NCBI GenBank assembly: GCA_965214115.1
Contig: CBDCAU010000005.1
Coordinates: 133,172-197,171, forward strand
Length of the DNA stretch: 64,000 bases
Source of the DNA: Owenweeksia sp965214115
GTDB lineage: Bacteria; Bacteroidota; Bacteroidia; Flavobacteriales; Schleiferiaceae
Direction: 5' to 3'
This document shows positions 24,787 through 34,600 of the stretch, in pieces (within the stretch, counting starts at the first letter, position 1; every line of letters starts with the position of its first letter). Below the pieces are notes generated by a model. The model was not told the DNA's origin and did not search any database. It worked only from the letters and a program-made list of their open reading frames with translations. Both the position numbers and the translations under genes were made by a program.

Positions 24787-25407
24787 GTCAATGGGACAAT
24801 TAGTCAATTTGCTAATGGGACAATGGGACAATGGGACAATTTGCTAATTGGAGAGTGATTTAAAAAATTAGCTAATTTTAGAATCTATTTTTAAAGAAAA
24901 TTTTTAAAGATGAATCAGGGAAATCCCATTAAAGAAAAATCATTTGATTTTGCCCTTTGGATTATTGAGTTTACCGAAATGCTGGGGCAAAAGAAATTTT
25001 TTGAGTTGAAAAGCCAGTTGTTTCGTTCCGGCACTTCTATCGGCGCTAATGTGAAAGAGGCGCAAAGCCCTTCCAGCAAAAAGGACTTTGGCAACAAAAT
25101 GAAAATAGCGATGCGCGAAGCTGAGGAGACAGAATACTGGCTGGACTTGTGCCGTCTCAGTCCCATCTTGCCCAGTCCCGACCCCGCCCGCGAATTTCAG
25201 TTAAAAGAAATAATGAAATTATTGAATAGCATTCTAGTTACCAACAGAAAGAATATCAAAAGAGAAGAAGAAGAAAAGAAAAAGAACAGAAATTCAAAAA
25301 AAAACAGCGATTCTAACTAACCAAATTCTCGCTAATTTTTATTCAGTAATTGATTCATTGAGAATCTAACCATTTGCAAAATTGACTCATTGTCCCATTG
25401 ACTAATT
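24787..25407. mobile_element. candidate small mobile unit: four-helix gene within inverted repeats
   Basis: The left end (24787-24823) reads AGTCAATGGGACAATTAGTC then AATTTGCTAATGG. The right end (25369-25407), read on the other strand, is AGTCAATGGGACAATGAGTC then AATTTTGCAAATGG, giving imperfect ~35-bp inverted ends. Extra CAATGGGA units follow inside the left end (24818-24841). The only gene inside is the four-helix-bundle gene. Both ends fuse with the stop codon of the neighbouring convergent genes (ruvC TGA, HIT TAG). No transposase is present. Confidence 0.5.
24910..25320 (+). CDS. four-helix-bundle protein (23S rRNA intervening-sequence type)
   Basis: 136 residues. The pattern FDFALWIIEFTEMLGQKKF, then LKSQLFRSGTSIGANVKEAQ, FGNKMKIAMREAEETEYWLD and a C-terminal helix is the S23/IVS four-helix family, known from insertions in 23S rRNA genes and as stand-alone genes. 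The surface is basic, and related proteins bind nucleic acid as pentamers (bAvd). The C-terminal ~25 residues are extremely charged (KREEEEKKKNRNSKKNSD). Here it is not in rRNA but between ruvC and a HIT gene, bracketed by inverted repeats. Its role is not established. Confidence 0.85.
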   Translation: MNQGNPIKEKSFDFALWIIEFTEMLGQKKFFELKSQLFRSGTSIGANVKEAQSPSSKKDFGNKMKIAMREAEETEYWLDLCRLSPILPSPDPAREFQLKEIMKLLNSILVTNRKNIKREEEEKKKNRNSKKNSDSN

Positions 25408-25800
25408 ATCTAATTCTCCCCTGATTTTCTCCGCCGTCTCCGCAAATTGTTCCTCCGAAAAGCTCAGTTTATTCTTGCTAAAATCAATATCGTGGACACC
25501 GTGAATCGGTACGAGGTGAATGTGCGCGTGCGGCACTTCCAACCCGATGACGGCCACGCCTACCCGCTCGCAGGGAATGGCTTTGCCAAGGCCGTGCGCC
25601 ACTTTTTTGGCAAACAACCAAAGCCCTTGAAAATCATCGTTTGGGATGTCGAAAATGTAGTCGGTTTCGGTTTTTGGGATGACCAAAGTGTGGCCTTCGT
25701 GCAGCGGGTTGATGTCTAAAAAAGCGAGGTAGTTTTCATCCTCCGCCACTTTGTGGGCGGGGATTTCGCCGGCGATGATTTTGGAAAAGATGCTGGCCAT
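25402..25800 (-). CDS. HIT-family nucleotide hydrolase/transferase
   Basis: 132 residues. It begins SIFSKIIAGEIPAHKVAEDE, with FLDINPLHEGHTLVIPK in the middle and the catalytic triad HAHIHLVPI (H91, H93, H95). These are Hint/HinT-like purine nucleotide phosphoramidases. It lies 2 bp downstream of greA on the same strand, so the two are an operon. The last codons and the TAG stop run into the inverted repeat that ends the adjacent element. Confidence 0.92.
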   Translation of the reverse strand: MASIFSKIIAGEIPAHKVAEDENYLAFLDINPLHEGHTLVIPKTETDYIFDIPNDDFQGLWLFAKKVAHGLGKAIPCERVGVAVIGLEVPHAHIHLVPIHGVHDIDFSKNKLSFSEEQFAETAEKIRGELDN

Positions 25801-25802
25801 TT

Positions 25803-26273
25803 TCAGTATTGAATGTCGAGGATTTCAAATTCCATCTTGCCGGCGGGTACTTGCACTTCGGCGGTGTCGCCCACTTTTTTGCCCACCAATCCTTTGCCAA
25901 TCGGCGAATTCACGGAGATTTTTCCTGCTTTCAAATCCGCCTCCGATTCGGAAACCAGCGTGTATTTCATCTCCGCCTTGGTCTTGGTGTTTTTGATTTT
26001 TACAGTGGAAAGAACCATCACTTTACTGGTATCCATCTTCGATGAATCCATTAAGCGAGCATTGGCCAAGGTTTCCTCCAATTTGGAGATTTTCATTTCC
26101 AAAAGACCTTGCGCTTCTTTGGCCGCGTCGTATTCGGCGTTTTCGCTCAGGTCGCCCTTATCGCGCGCCTCGGCAATTTGGTTAGAAATTTTGGGGCGCT
26201 CCACGTCTTTCATAAGGGCGAGGTCGGTTTTCAGTTTTTCCAGCCCTTCTTTGCTATAATAACTAATGCTCAT
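25803..26273 (-). CDS. greA: transcription elongation factor GreA
   Basis: 156 residues. An N-terminal coiled coil (YYSKEGLEKLKTDLALMKDV, RPKISNQIAEARDKGDLSENAEYDAAKE in parts), with the acidic tip residues DLSENAEY, is followed by an FKBP-like domain ending VPAGKMEFEILDIQY. It enters the RNA polymerase secondary channel and stimulates cleavage of backtracked RNA. The ATG at 26273 gives the usual start (MSISYYSKEG); an in-frame ATG six codons earlier is less likely. First gene of greA-HIT. Confidence 0.93.
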   Translation of the reverse strand: MSISYYSKEGLEKLKTDLALMKDVERPKISNQIAEARDKGDLSENAEYDAAKEAQGLLEMKISKLEETLANARLMDSSKMDTSKVMVLSTVKIKNTKTKAEMKYTLVSESEADLKAGKISVNSPIGKGLVGKKVGDTAEVQVPAGKMEFEILDIQY

Positions 26274-26296
26274 ATTACTTCGGATTGTCAATAAAG

Positions 26297-26329
26297 AAAA
26301 AAGCCCTCGCGACAGGCGCGGGGACTTTT
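26297..26329 (-). terminator. intrinsic terminator of the PorV/PorQ-like gene
   Basis: On the - strand, GTCCCCGCG-CCTGT-CGCGAGGGC is followed by a T6 run. It lies ~50 bp after the stop at 26377 and ends the three-gene TonB operon before greA. Confidence 0.75.
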
Positions 26330-26376
26330 ATTTGAAGACACAAATGTATTAAATCTCTTGTAATGAAGAATTTACC

Positions 26377-27408
26377 TTAGAGGTTAAAACCCAAGCCAAT
26401 GGAATGCACGCCTTGGAAGGGGTCGGTGTCGCGGTAGGAATAATCAAGCTTGAAAGTGCTCTCGCCCAATGGGACATCGAACGAAACGCCCATTCCCAAA
26501 CCGCTGAAAACAGTAGTGCGCTGCTCAAAATCACTATTGTCGTACACGGTGTAGCCCGCGCGGATCATCGCAATGTCTTTAAAGGAATATTCTGCGCCCA
26601 CGGTGTATTCATCCTTTTGAAAGGAATTGGATTGAAACGAACCGGCCACGGTAACGCGTTGCCCGCTAAAGTTAAAATCATAACTGCCCCCCAGGGTCAG
26701 CGAGGTAGGCAATTCAAACTGGGCGCTGCGCTGATTGTAGGCTTGTTGAAAAGCAGTCCCGCTTTGCGGCGCGGTTAGCACCACCGAAAGTCCGTCACCT
26801 TTATATGACGCGGATGGCCCCACATTGCGCAAGGTGACCCCAAATTTCAGTTCCTGTTCGTCGCCTGTAACATACTGCACGCCCGCGTCAAAGGCCACGG
26901 CGCTCACGTTCAAATTCTGCGAGCTGGAGGTGTACAATTTGATATTGACCCCGCCGCGGATGCTTTCGATGAACTTTTGCGCATAGCTAACGCCGATGAT
27001 GGCGGTGGTAGGACTGACGGAACCTATCCCACCATCGGGGTTTTGCTCGGTGGTAATGTCCCACTCGCCGTAATCGTGGGCCACCACGCTGGCGCCCAGC
27101 ACACCATTGGCGCCCACTTTTTGATTGAAGCCGAAAGCGTTGATGTTAATGCCTGAATTGACAAGCCACTGCGTGTTGGCAAAAGACACTTCCGTGCGTT
27201 CCACCTGTGCGGTGCCGGCAATATTCAGGAATGTGGATTCGACCCCACTGACACCCGCCACGTTTACGCCCATCCACCCCGTATTGCGGGCCCACGGGTT
27301 GATCAGCAATTCGGCGGCCCCAGCGGAACCCGCCCGTTGCGGGTTGCCGGCATACGCTTGGTGGCCCATCAGCAGGGCTATGATTGAAAGTCTAAATATC
27401 TTCTTCAT
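26377..27408 (-). CDS. PorV/PorQ-family outer-membrane protein
   Basis: 343 residues with a signal peptide (SIIALLMGHQAYA). It begins GSAGAAELLINPWARNTGWM, then VESTFLNIAGTAQVERTEVSFANTQW (in parts), typical of the PorV/PorQ/DUF3308 beta-barrel family of the type IX secretion system. The C-terminus ends with a strand and a hydrophobic residue (HSIGLGFNL). PorV shuttles T9SS cargo from the translocon to the attachment complex, while some paralogues serve single cargo systems. This one is third in an operon after a TonB receptor and a giant secreted protein, so it may be a dedicated partner rather than the housekeeping PorV. Confidence 0.8.
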   Translation of the reverse strand: MKKIFRLSIIALLMGHQAYAGNPQRAGSAGAAELLINPWARNTGWMGVNVAGVSGVESTFLNIAGTAQVERTEVSFANTQWLVNSGININAFGFNQKVGANGVLGASVVAHDYGEWDITTEQNPDGGIGSVSPTTAIIGVSYAQKFIESIRGGVNIKLYTSSSQNLNVSAVAFDAGVQYVTGDEQELKFGVTLRNVGPSASYKGDGLSVVLTAPQSGTAFQQAYNQRSAQFELPTSLTLGGSYDFNFSGQRVTVAGSFQSNSFQKDEYTVGAEYSFKDIAMIRAGYTVYDNSDFEQRTTVFSGLGMGVSFDVPLGESTFKLDYSYRDTDPFQGVHSIGLGFNL

Positions 27409-27429
27409 TCCGTTTGCGCTTTATGTTTT

Positions 27430-30400
27430 TTAAAAAGCATTCAAGTCGATTGGCCGCAAGCTGCCCATCCATTTTACCACGGTCTCTCCGAGGTCGCCCG
27501 CGTCTATATGGATAAGATATACCCCACTGGCAATGGGCACGTTGAAATCGTTTTTCAAGTCCCATTCCACGAAGGTGGAGTTTTCAGGCTTATCCAAAGT
27601 GCGGATCAAAGTGCCGTTGCTCATAAAAATGGTAATTTGGCACTGCTCCGGCAAGTTGGTGATTTTCACGATGTTGTCCAACTGGCTGTCTTCGTAAAGA
27701 GAGGAGCCAAAGTAGGGGTTGGGCACCACTTTTATCAAATCCAACGCGCTTTCGGCCACTTGGCGGTTGCCCGTTTCCGCTGCCAGCCCACCCGTTGAAA
27801 ATAGGTATTGTGGAAAGCCATCATTGGGGTCGGAAGGATCTGATCGGCGGAAGGGCTGATCCAGCCGCAGCGAAACCAGCGCGGTGGAAGGAATCTGATC
27901 GTATGTCAAAAATTCCACTTCCTCGGAGGCCACCAATGGGAAACCCGTCCAAGCGATGCCACTGAAAACGCGAGCTGCATTGGCAAGCGTAAGGTCTTGG
28001 AATTCGGCAAAGTACGGGTTGTTTTCGATGGCATCACCTCCATAGGGCAGTTGCCTTACCGGATCGAACTGGAATTTTGCTGAATCCGCGAAAACATACA
28101 CGAGGTGGAAGCCTCCTAACCTTACATCACCAAATTTCCCCGTTAAATTGGAAGTAGGATTCCAAAGCATATCACGACCGTTTTCAGAGCCAATATTGCT
28201 GGCCTCTCCAAATGCCATATTGAGGCGTCGTCCATTAAGCGTGTTTACGGCATATCCCGGGAAATAGCTCCATCCCGTATTGGCGGGATCGCTATCCGGC
28301 ACCAGTTGCCCGTTCACTAAATTCAAGGTGCGATCCCTTCGGAGGGTAAACTTATTTTGGGTGTATTCATTTGCGGCAGGTATGTCTCCCAATTCAAATA
28401 CGGGTACCCGTGTCCACTTAGAAGGATCTTGGGTAATCACCACATCAACGTTGGGCACCTGGCTCAACGGCAATAAGGTACTGGGCGTAGAAGTATTCAC
28501 ATTTGGGCGTACTCCAAAACCCACTTGTTCGAGATTTCCATTCCCATCAATAATACTGGTGTAATTGCTGGTAAAAAGGGTGGGTGCCCAAGTGCCGCCC
28601 AAAATATTTTCATAGACGGAGTTGGGATCCAAGAATTCCTCGTTAATCAAAACGTCGCTATATCTAATTGCGTTGGTACCTGTTGCATCTACGTTGGTAC
28701 CCGCCAATATCCAGTTTTGCGGCCCTTCTGCGTCATTGTCAGATACGCCAGTGAGCCACTCCGTAACCCCCGTACCCTGTGGGTAGGTGAGGTCGGCACC
28801 TATAAAACCGTTGTTGCGCACGTTTTCTTCGTCAAAACCCGGAGGCATTACGTCGCTCACCGTAATGGAAATGCCCAAAGTGTCCACGATTTGTTCTCCC
28901 TCATAGCTCAGGCCATACTCTGATTCGGCAAGGGTGTCAGAAGGGTTGTTGGCTGGGGTTAGCACCCATCCTGCGCTTTTGTCCACGCCACTAAAGGTGA
29001 GCATAAATTCGCCGGGCACCACGGAAGTGGGGTCCACCACTTTCGCGCGGATGGGGCCATTTCCATTTTGATAATCCAAGCGGTTGATTTTCCCATCCTC
29101 ATCGGCCTCAATGGCTTCTCGGGTGGCAGGGAGCAACATTTCAAATATCCCACTGTTGCCCGAACCAGCCAAGCGGGTAATGGGCAGCCCATCGCCATAG
29201 TCCGAATTGATGACCAAGCCGCCCTTGGTGTTTTCCGTTTTGTTAGGAATAGCCAAGTAAGGTTTTTGTCCGTTGCCCACTTTACGGCCCGCCAAGTAAG
29301 GTTTCAACTGGCCTCCGGCTACTAAATTATTGGGATCCACAAAGTTGAACTGACTTCCGTCGAACGCGCGAAAGCGGTTTTGGGCATAAGCAATCACGAA
29401 GAAATAATATTCGCGGTTATTGACCAATCGCTTGTCACCCTCCGCAAAGGCATCATCTTGTAAACGGAAAGACAGTTCAATGCCTTCGTTGTTGGCCACA
29501 ATGGTCATATCCTGTGGTACGGAAATACCGTTGCCCAAAGTGGGGCTTTCATTAAAATTGATCAATTGCCCCACGTCGTTTTTAATGTCAGATTGAAAAA
29601 CCAAGCGCGATTGTGCAGGATCATAAATATCTTCCACCGAAACATCTGGGCCAGTTACTTGAAAGACTTGGAAGCCTTCGAAGCGGTAGCTGAAAAAGCC
29701 TGCTTTGGCGGCACTGTCGCGTTCCGCTGGGGTAAACAGGGGTTCAGTATTCGTATCCAAAGGTTCTTGGATGGCGGGATCCACTTCTTCATATCCCACG
29801 GTATTAAAATCCAGGGCATCTTCAAAATGGAAGATTAATTCCCTGTCCAGCTCTATGATTTCTAAGGTGGGTGATTCGGGGCCGTCCAATACGTCAAAAC
29901 AATTGTCGAAAAGTTGCTGCGCTTTGTCATCCGCCTCAATTACTTTCAGCACGGAGCCAAAGGCATCGGGGCTGCTAAAATCGCGCGCCCACACCGTGCC
30001 CGTGGTAATAAAATTGAGCGCACCGGGAAAAAGCGAAAAAGGCCCAGCGCTGTGCAGGCCGCGCTTGTCTCCATCATTGGAAGGCGATTCCCACCAGTCT
30101 ACGCTGGAAGAAGGCTCATAGGCGCCGGTGGTGTCAAAAGAAGTACCGGGATAGGCAAACTGCGTTTCAGTAAGCCCAGTCGTGTTGCTCCCCACAAAAC
30201 CATCGCCGTTCATTGTGTTTAATTGCCCTGACGGATCTTCAATGACCAATTCATCACCGTTCTTCCAGTTGCTAAGCAAATAGTTATAGAACTCTTGCGC
30301 CACATCTGGGTCAGTTAGCGCAGCGTTTCCCTGAAAACCAAAACGATTGTTATAATACATAAACCCCGACATAATGATGCGCTCGTTGATGCCCGATTGC

Positions 30401-31569
30401 AAATCTTCGTTTCGGCAGGTGTCATCGATTAATACAGCATCTACACAACCATCGCGATCATTATCTACCCCGTCATTAAAATCAGCAAAAGGCCCTTGAA
30501 AAAAGTCAAAACCCACCGCTGGCGGATTCGCACCGTAGCCCTGCGCACCATCGTCGTTATTATCCGCATTATAACAATAGCCCAAGCCACGGTTGATATC
30601 ACACCCAATAATGTCATCTGTGGGATTTCCTAAATCTGGGTCAAACCAAGTGCCGAAATAGGTTTCGGTAAGAGTAAAGGTGGAGCGATTGACAATCCGA
30701 TAATTGTTGAAGGTCATATTATTCACCTCGTCATTGGAAGCAAAGGCAAACGCTTGGGCACGAATTTCAAAGCCAAGCGCAGCGGCCTGCGTTTCGGTGT
30801 GAGTGTTTCCCTTGTCATTATACACCCACCAGATGGTTTCGTCGCCGTAAAGTAAGTCGGCCTCCCTGCGGCGGCAGTCTTGATTGCCGATGATGTGTTT
30901 GTATTCAGTAAGATTGTAGCCTGGGAAATCGAATTCAAATTCATACACCCCCGGCGTACTGCCTTCTCCCAGCTCAAAATAAGGCGCCAGTTTGTTGGGC
31001 AATTCCCCATCGATGCCGTTGCCCGGCCATTCGCGGATAGAGGTAGGGACTGTATAGCCCTGAAAACGGTCTCCCACGTCGCAATCAGGGTCGTCCTTGC
31101 AGGCAATCCACGCGGCGTGGGTTTCCACCTCGGAGCGGTGCACAATCCAGTGGCGGTTGTAGCGCTCGCAGGTTTCCGCTGTTACTGAAGCCGTATTGTC
31201 GGTAGTCAGTGGGCCGGGCCAGTAATCCACCCCATCTTGACGATAAGTCATAGCTGCCAAGCGCAGTTGGCCTGCCACATCGAAACCGCCCAGCCACAAG
31301 GCACCGGCGAACATCGAGTGGCGATTGCTGCCCTTGGGCACTTCATATTTAGCATCGTTCAAATCCCACCAAAAATCGCCGCTGCCCAAAATGCGGGTAC
31401 GCACGTTGTTGATACTCAAGTCTGCCGAGGAGGTAGCGGCCGCACAACCTTCTGCCAAGGTGGCAAGAGTGCTTTTGCGGCTGGATTTTGTATCGCCAAC
31501 AACTTCCCTCGCGCTAAGCTGCAGGGTGGCACAAAAGGCCAGTATGCCAATGATTATTTTCTTTTTCAT
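27430..31569 (-). CDS. giant secreted protein with C-terminal sorting-like domain
   Basis: 1379 residues with a signal peptide (IIIGILAFCATLQLSA). No enzyme motif is recognised. The sequence is rich in Asp/Asn/Gly, with calcium-loop-like stretches (DNDRDGCVDAV, NADNNDDGAQG). The final ~90 residues (VPNPYFGSSLYEDSQLDNI, ITIFMSNGTLIRTLDK, NVPIASGVYLIHIDAG) have the layout of a type IX secretion sorting or FlgD-like domain. It follows the TonB receptor by 32 bp and precedes the PorV/PorQ gene by 21 bp. This trio recurs in Bacteroidota as I recall it. The protein is likely a surface or secreted structural partner. Confidence 0.75.
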   Translation of the reverse strand: MKKKIIIGILAFCATLQLSAREVVGDTKSSRKSTLATLAEGCAAATSSADLSINNVRTRILGSGDFWWDLNDAKYEVPKGSNRHSMFAGALWLGGFDVAGQLRLAAMTYRQDGVDYWPGPLTTDNTASVTAETCERYNRHWIVHRSEVETHAAWIACKDDPDCDVGDRFQGYTVPTSIREWPGNGIDGELPNKLAPYFELGEGSTPGVYEFEFDFPGYNLTEYKHIIGNQDCRRREADLLYGDETIWWVYNDKGNTHTETQAAALGFEIRAQAFAFASNDEVNNMTFNNYRIVNRSTFTLTETYFGTWFDPDLGNPTDDIIGCDINRGLGYCYNADNNDDGAQGYGANPPAVGFDFFQGPFADFNDGVDNDRDGCVDAVLIDDTCRNEDLQSGINERIIMSGFMYYNNRFGFQGNAALTDPDVAQEFYNYLLSNWKNGDELVIEDPSGQLNTMNGDGFVGSNTTGLTETQFAYPGTSFDTTGAYEPSSSVDWWESPSNDGDKRGLHSAGPFSLFPGALNFITTGTVWARDFSSPDAFGSVLKVIEADDKAQQLFDNCFDVLDGPESPTLEIIELDRELIFHFEDALDFNTVGYEEVDPAIQEPLDTNTEPLFTPAERDSAAKAGFFSYRFEGFQVFQVTGPDVSVEDIYDPAQSRLVFQSDIKNDVGQLINFNESPTLGNGISVPQDMTIVANNEGIELSFRLQDDAFAEGDKRLVNNREYYFFVIAYAQNRFRAFDGSQFNFVDPNNLVAGGQLKPYLAGRKVGNGQKPYLAIPNKTENTKGGLVINSDYGDGLPITRLAGSGNSGIFEMLLPATREAIEADEDGKINRLDYQNGNGPIRAKVVDPTSVVPGEFMLTFSGVDKSAGWVLTPANNPSDTLAESEYGLSYEGEQIVDTLGISITVSDVMPPGFDEENVRNNGFIGADLTYPQGTGVTEWLTGVSDNDAEGPQNWILAGTNVDATGTNAIRYSDVLINEEFLDPNSVYENILGGTWAPTLFTSNYTSIIDGNGNLEQVGFGVRPNVNTSTPSTLLPLSQVPNVDVVITQDPSKWTRVPVFELGDIPAANEYTQNKFTLRRDRTLNLVNGQLVPDSDPANTGWSYFPGYAVNTLNGRRLNMAFGEASNIGSENGRDMLWNPTSNLTGKFGDVRLGGFHLVYVFADSAKFQFDPVRQLPYGGDAIENNPYFAEFQDLTLANAARVFSGIAWTGFPLVASEEVEFLTYDQIPSTALVSLRLDQPFRRSDPSDPNDGFPQYLFSTGGLAAETGNRQVAESALDLIKVVPNPYFGSSLYEDSQLDNIVKITNLPEQCQITIFMSNGTLIRTLDKPENSTFVEWDLKNDFNVPIASGVYLIHIDAGDLGETVVKWMGSLRPIDLNAF

Positions 31570-31601
31570 AATGTAAATGCTCTTTTCGTTCCTGACTAAA
31601 A

Positions 31602-34600
31602 TTAAAAGTTGAATGCCACGCCCAATCTCATACGGCGGGGCAATGAATATCGAAAGGGGTTCACCATATTGCGGTTGTACAGATCCACATAGGCCGTGGG
31701 GCTAACCTGATTCTCAATGACCGATTGCGCACCTGCACTGCTCAGGTATCCATCATCATCCACCGTACCCGTATAGGCATATACGCTCGTCACATTTTGT
31801 TGGTTGAAAAGGTTCAAGATTTGAAGATATACCTCTAAGCTATGGTCTTCTTTCTTAAGGCCGAACACCTTGTTGATGCGCGCGTCAAAAGTAAGTTGCC
31901 ACGGCAGCCGCGAACCATTGATTTGGCCTTCTACCAAAGCGAAGGAAGAAGGATTGGTAGCCGTAACTGGGAATGGCGCGTTACGCTTGGTGTAGGGCGA
32001 ACCGGAGAGGGCGTTCATTGTGATATTTACACCAAAGCCCTCCAAGAAATTCTTGTCCCACCATACGGGGCCATCATAGCGGCGGCCCGTACCGTAGCGG
32101 TAGTCAGCGCGCACGAGAATTTGGTGGCGGTTGTCAAAACTCAGTGGCAGGGTGGTGCGCAAGTTGGGCTGGCCGCTGCGCGCCAAGTTCAGTCCCGTGG
32201 TGGTGCTGGAACCCGTTCCGTTGGCAAACTGCAAGGTGTAGTTCGCGTCTAACTTGAAGCGCCTGGTGCGACGCATTTCATATTCCAATGAGAAACCTTT
32301 GACGGTACCAAAATCGCGGTTGCCGTAGGCTACATATATGATGGGATAGGCTTGGGTGTAAGAAACCGTTTGCAGCAAATCGCGAAGCTCGCGGTAAAAA
32401 GCCGAGATTTTCAAAGCGGAGTTTTCGGTAAGCGCCTGCTTGAAACCCGCTTCGTATTCCGTGGTTTGCTGCGGTTTCAAGTTGGGATTGTTCACCACGC
32501 CGCTGGCATCGCTGTTCAGCAGATCCAAATAGGCAAAAGGATCAAAGCGCGAAATGTTGGTGGTGGGGCGCTGCGCCAGCTTATCGTAGTGGAAGATAAA
32601 AAGTGCCTCGTCCGTGATGGGGAAGTTAAAGGCAATACGCGGCATAAAAACCGTTTGGGGCGTGTAATCTTCAAACGACTCTTGGGGGATAAATCGACCG
32701 CCTTCCCCTTGCTCGGCCGCTCGCTCATCAGGGGTTTGCAAAGTGAAGGGCTTGATGCCGCCGCCCGCCAAGTCAGATAATACGCTGGGGTCGGTCAATA
32801 CTTCGCCGTCGGCGTCATAGAAAACGTCTCCGTCGCGATACCCCACGATTTGCAAATCTTGGGACGTGTAATCGTAGCTGTTCACGTACACCGCAAAATC
32901 TTCTTGGATGTTGGTGGGGATTTGGAGCCCTTCGCCACCCAATGGAGAAGCGGACAGATCGCCCACGCTATAAAAGGGGTACAAAATGTAGGGATCTTTC
33001 AGCACCTGTTGGTTCAGGTCGAAACGGTCCACGCGCACTCCTACGTTGAAAGTCAGGTCGTTGAACGTAAACTGGTCTTGGATATAACCGGCAATATAAA
33101 TGGGTTCAAAAGGTGCCACGGGGCGGGTAAAGCGGTCGTTCTCGTCTCTTTCCAAAAAGAAATCAGAAATGCTGGAGTTGCGGGTAGTCAGTTCCCCCGT
33201 ATAATCATAGCCATAGTAGCTCACGCCTTGCGATCCGTCGGGCACGATTACCTCGTCGGGCGAAAACATATTAATGTTCAGCCGCGAGGGGTCCAAGTTG
33301 TCGATGTTGATTTGCTCGGTACTGAACGGATCCAGCCCCAGTTCGCGGCGGATATTTTCGGCAAATTCGCTTGCGTCGGTGGCATTATAATTAAAATTGT
33401 ACAGGATGGTATCTTGAAAAGCCCCGTTATCGTCAAATACCAAAATGGGGTTATCCAGGTCCAGTTCCGTGTTGGGCCGGTTTTGCAGCAGGCGGGCGCG
33501 GTTCCATAGGTTGGTGGCGTTCAGCGCGTAGCCGCGGTCGCTGCGCTGTTCGTATTCAAAACCGAGGATCAGCGAATGATCTCCGATGTCAAAGTTGGTG
33601 GAGGCCGTTACCCGAAATTGGTTGTTGCGCTCTTTGAAATAATTGGCCCCACCCACGCCAAGGCTTCTAAAATCTTGTACTGCGCCTACATTGCCCCACA
33701 AATTGCCGTACACCGAAAGTGGGTTTTGCCCGTTCACCGGCGGTGTCACGCTCGATTGCAGCACCACAAAATTATCGGTGGCGGCGTCCACAAACGGGTT
33801 GTCTTGCGCAGCTTCATAATAGCGGCTCATATAATTGGCCAATACGGGATTGTCATCGCCGGGGGTAAAAGTTACCGCCGTATCGCGGTTGCCCGAAAAA
33901 CGGAAGGCCGTTATCCCAGTGGTATCATCGGTTCCGCGTTGAAAGTTGGGCGTCCGTTGGACATCAAATTTACCGATATAACCATAGCGGAAAAAATCAT
34001 CTTCAAAGTCTTGATTGGAAATTTGGGTGTTCTCACTGGTAAAATCCAGTTGGATATTATAAAAGGCGTTCTTGATCAAACTTTTGGAGTCGGGGTCATT
34101 GTCAAACGTTTGCTGGAAACGCACATAAGTACTCCAGTCGTTGTCAATCCGGTCCAAGTTGTTGTCGGGGTTGAAAATATGGTTTGCGAACGAAGCGCTT
34201 TTGTCGTCACTATAATTCCAGCGGCCACCGACGGTAACGTTGGTCAAGCGGCTGGTTTTGATTTGCAGGCTACCGTTGAACCGCAAAGAAGAGCTGTAAC
34301 TGTTGGGCCGGCGGTACACGTCCACCAATTGCGAATTGTTGATTAGTTCCGCGCGGTTCACATAGCCGCCCGTCGAATTGGAATCCACCACGATGGGGTT
34401 TTCCTTCAAATCTTCATACAAGCCATCCTCCAATGAGGTGTAAGGCACCACGCCGGGGTTTGGCTCGGCCACATACAGGAACTCCGTGGAGAAGAGGAAG
34501 CCGAGTCGCGGGTTGTCATTGTCATCTCGCCATCCCAAAGGCCCGCCGATGGTGAACGCGCCCAAGTTGTAGCGCTGCGGATCCACCGGGCGATCCGAAA

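Noticed and set aside
24787..25407. Insertion sequence with transposase
   Set aside because: The only gene inside is a four-helix protein with no transposase motif; listed instead as a candidate non-autonomous unit.
32850..34346. Two long open frames opposite the large TonB receptor
   Set aside because: Composition is that of reverse-strand shadow; the receptor's signal peptide, plug and barrel are continuous on the - strand.
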